Shown piece after piece: positions 63,517 to 64,000 of a stretch of 64,000 bases of DNA. Source of the stretch: Trichoplax sp. H2 (Eukaryota > Placozoa > Uniplacotomia > Trichoplacea); the NCBI GenBank assembly GCA_003344405.1, contig NOWV01000061.1, positions 124,001-188,000 of the forward strand, written 5' to 3'. Under the pieces are notes generated by a model that was not told where the DNA came from, did not search any database, and saw only the letters and a list, made by a program, of their open reading frames with translations. Numbering within the stretch: position 1 is the first letter of the stretch; each line of letters begins with the position of its first letter. The position numbers and the translations under genes were made by a program.

Positions 63517-63749
63517 TCATGCAAGTAACGGTTTTGATTCATTATCATCGTTATTATCATTCCCGGTAGGTTTATTTGATTCTTTATCTTCCGGTAAGGC
63601 CCTATCAAATATAGCAGATAATAAGTAAAGACTCGACAGAACGTTAACATGACCTTATTCTGTTACTTAATAGCTTGATGAAATTATAACCTGTTAATAT
63701 TGAAGAAGCCAGTACCTTCCCATAGAGTTAAAATAATTACTGCAACCGT
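63517..63749 (-). CDS. SLC18B1-like MFS transporter, copy H, last two exons (partial)
   Basis: These are the 3' end of an eighth array member whose 5' part lies beyond the right edge. Exon 15 (63691-63749, 59 nt as in the other copies) encodes the end of helix 12, VAVIILTLWEG. Exon 16 (63517-63601) encodes an acidic tail rich in Asn and Asp ending ESKPLLA, with the same acidic dileucine as copy G. The 27-nt exon 14 was not found in the remaining 250 bp, so it is probably off the window. The close tail similarity suggests that G and H are recent duplicates. Confidence 0.8.
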
Positions 63750-64000
63750 CTAAAGTGAATAATCACAATTATAATGTTATAACTAATCTGTTATGAATAA
63801 ATAAATGTACGTATAACAATCTATCAAACTGTTATCCCACAATACAGTTGTGAATTATCTATAAACCAACAATAGCAATGCAAGATAGGTAATTTTAAAC
63901 CGAGTATTAGAATTGTAGATTATTAGCTATGTTTCGCATGACGTACTATAGAGTAGCTTACTAAATTTATCATAAGGCATATTTAATAGCCTATAACCAT

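Overview
The window looks like AT-rich animal nuclear DNA. It has spliced genes with short GT-AG introns, few long open frames and no operons. Placozoan DNA (Trichoplax or Hoilungia type) is my best guess, but it rests on composition, compact introns and gene content only, so it is an inference.

The main content is a head-to-tail tandem array of one multi-exon gene, all copies on the minus strand. By exon-by-exon reading the family is SLC18B1-like, a 12-helix major facilitator transporter; the vertebrate member is a vesicular polyamine carrier. I call seven copies plus the 3' end of an eighth: A 3384-6438 (pseudogene), B 8600-13336, C 18059-22400, D 24254-29029, E 36716-43244, F 46355-51227, G 54751-61334, and H from 63517, running off the right edge. 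Each of B-G rebuilds into a complete frame (468, 465, 467, 448, 454 and 462 residues). Exon lengths are almost invariant between copies: exons 2-6 are 96, 74, 148, 69 and 91 nt, and exons 8-10 are 71, 99 and 89 nt. Only the ends and the exon 11/12 loop vary. This invariance helped fix the splice sites.

One unrelated gene sits on the plus strand between copies D and E: a seven-exon NFYB gene (31768-34066, 294 residues) encoding the CCAAT-binding NF-Y beta subunit with a near-canonical histone fold. It is divergent from copy D across a region rich in TACAG/CTGTA palindromic repeats, foldback sequence and CCAAT boxes, and convergent with copy E.

The rest is intergenic or intronic DNA with dispersed repeat fragments, hairpins and TA microsatellites. 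A 20-N gap at 42578-42597 is flanked by two near-identical versions of the same sequence, one with a 159-bp indel. This looks like two haplotypes placed side by side in the assembly. No tRNA, rRNA, CRISPR array or autonomous transposon was recognised.

The array suggests repeated local duplication followed by divergence. Copies differ in the C-terminal acidic dileucine sorting signal and in conserved residues of two helices, so they may differ in cellular location and substrate.
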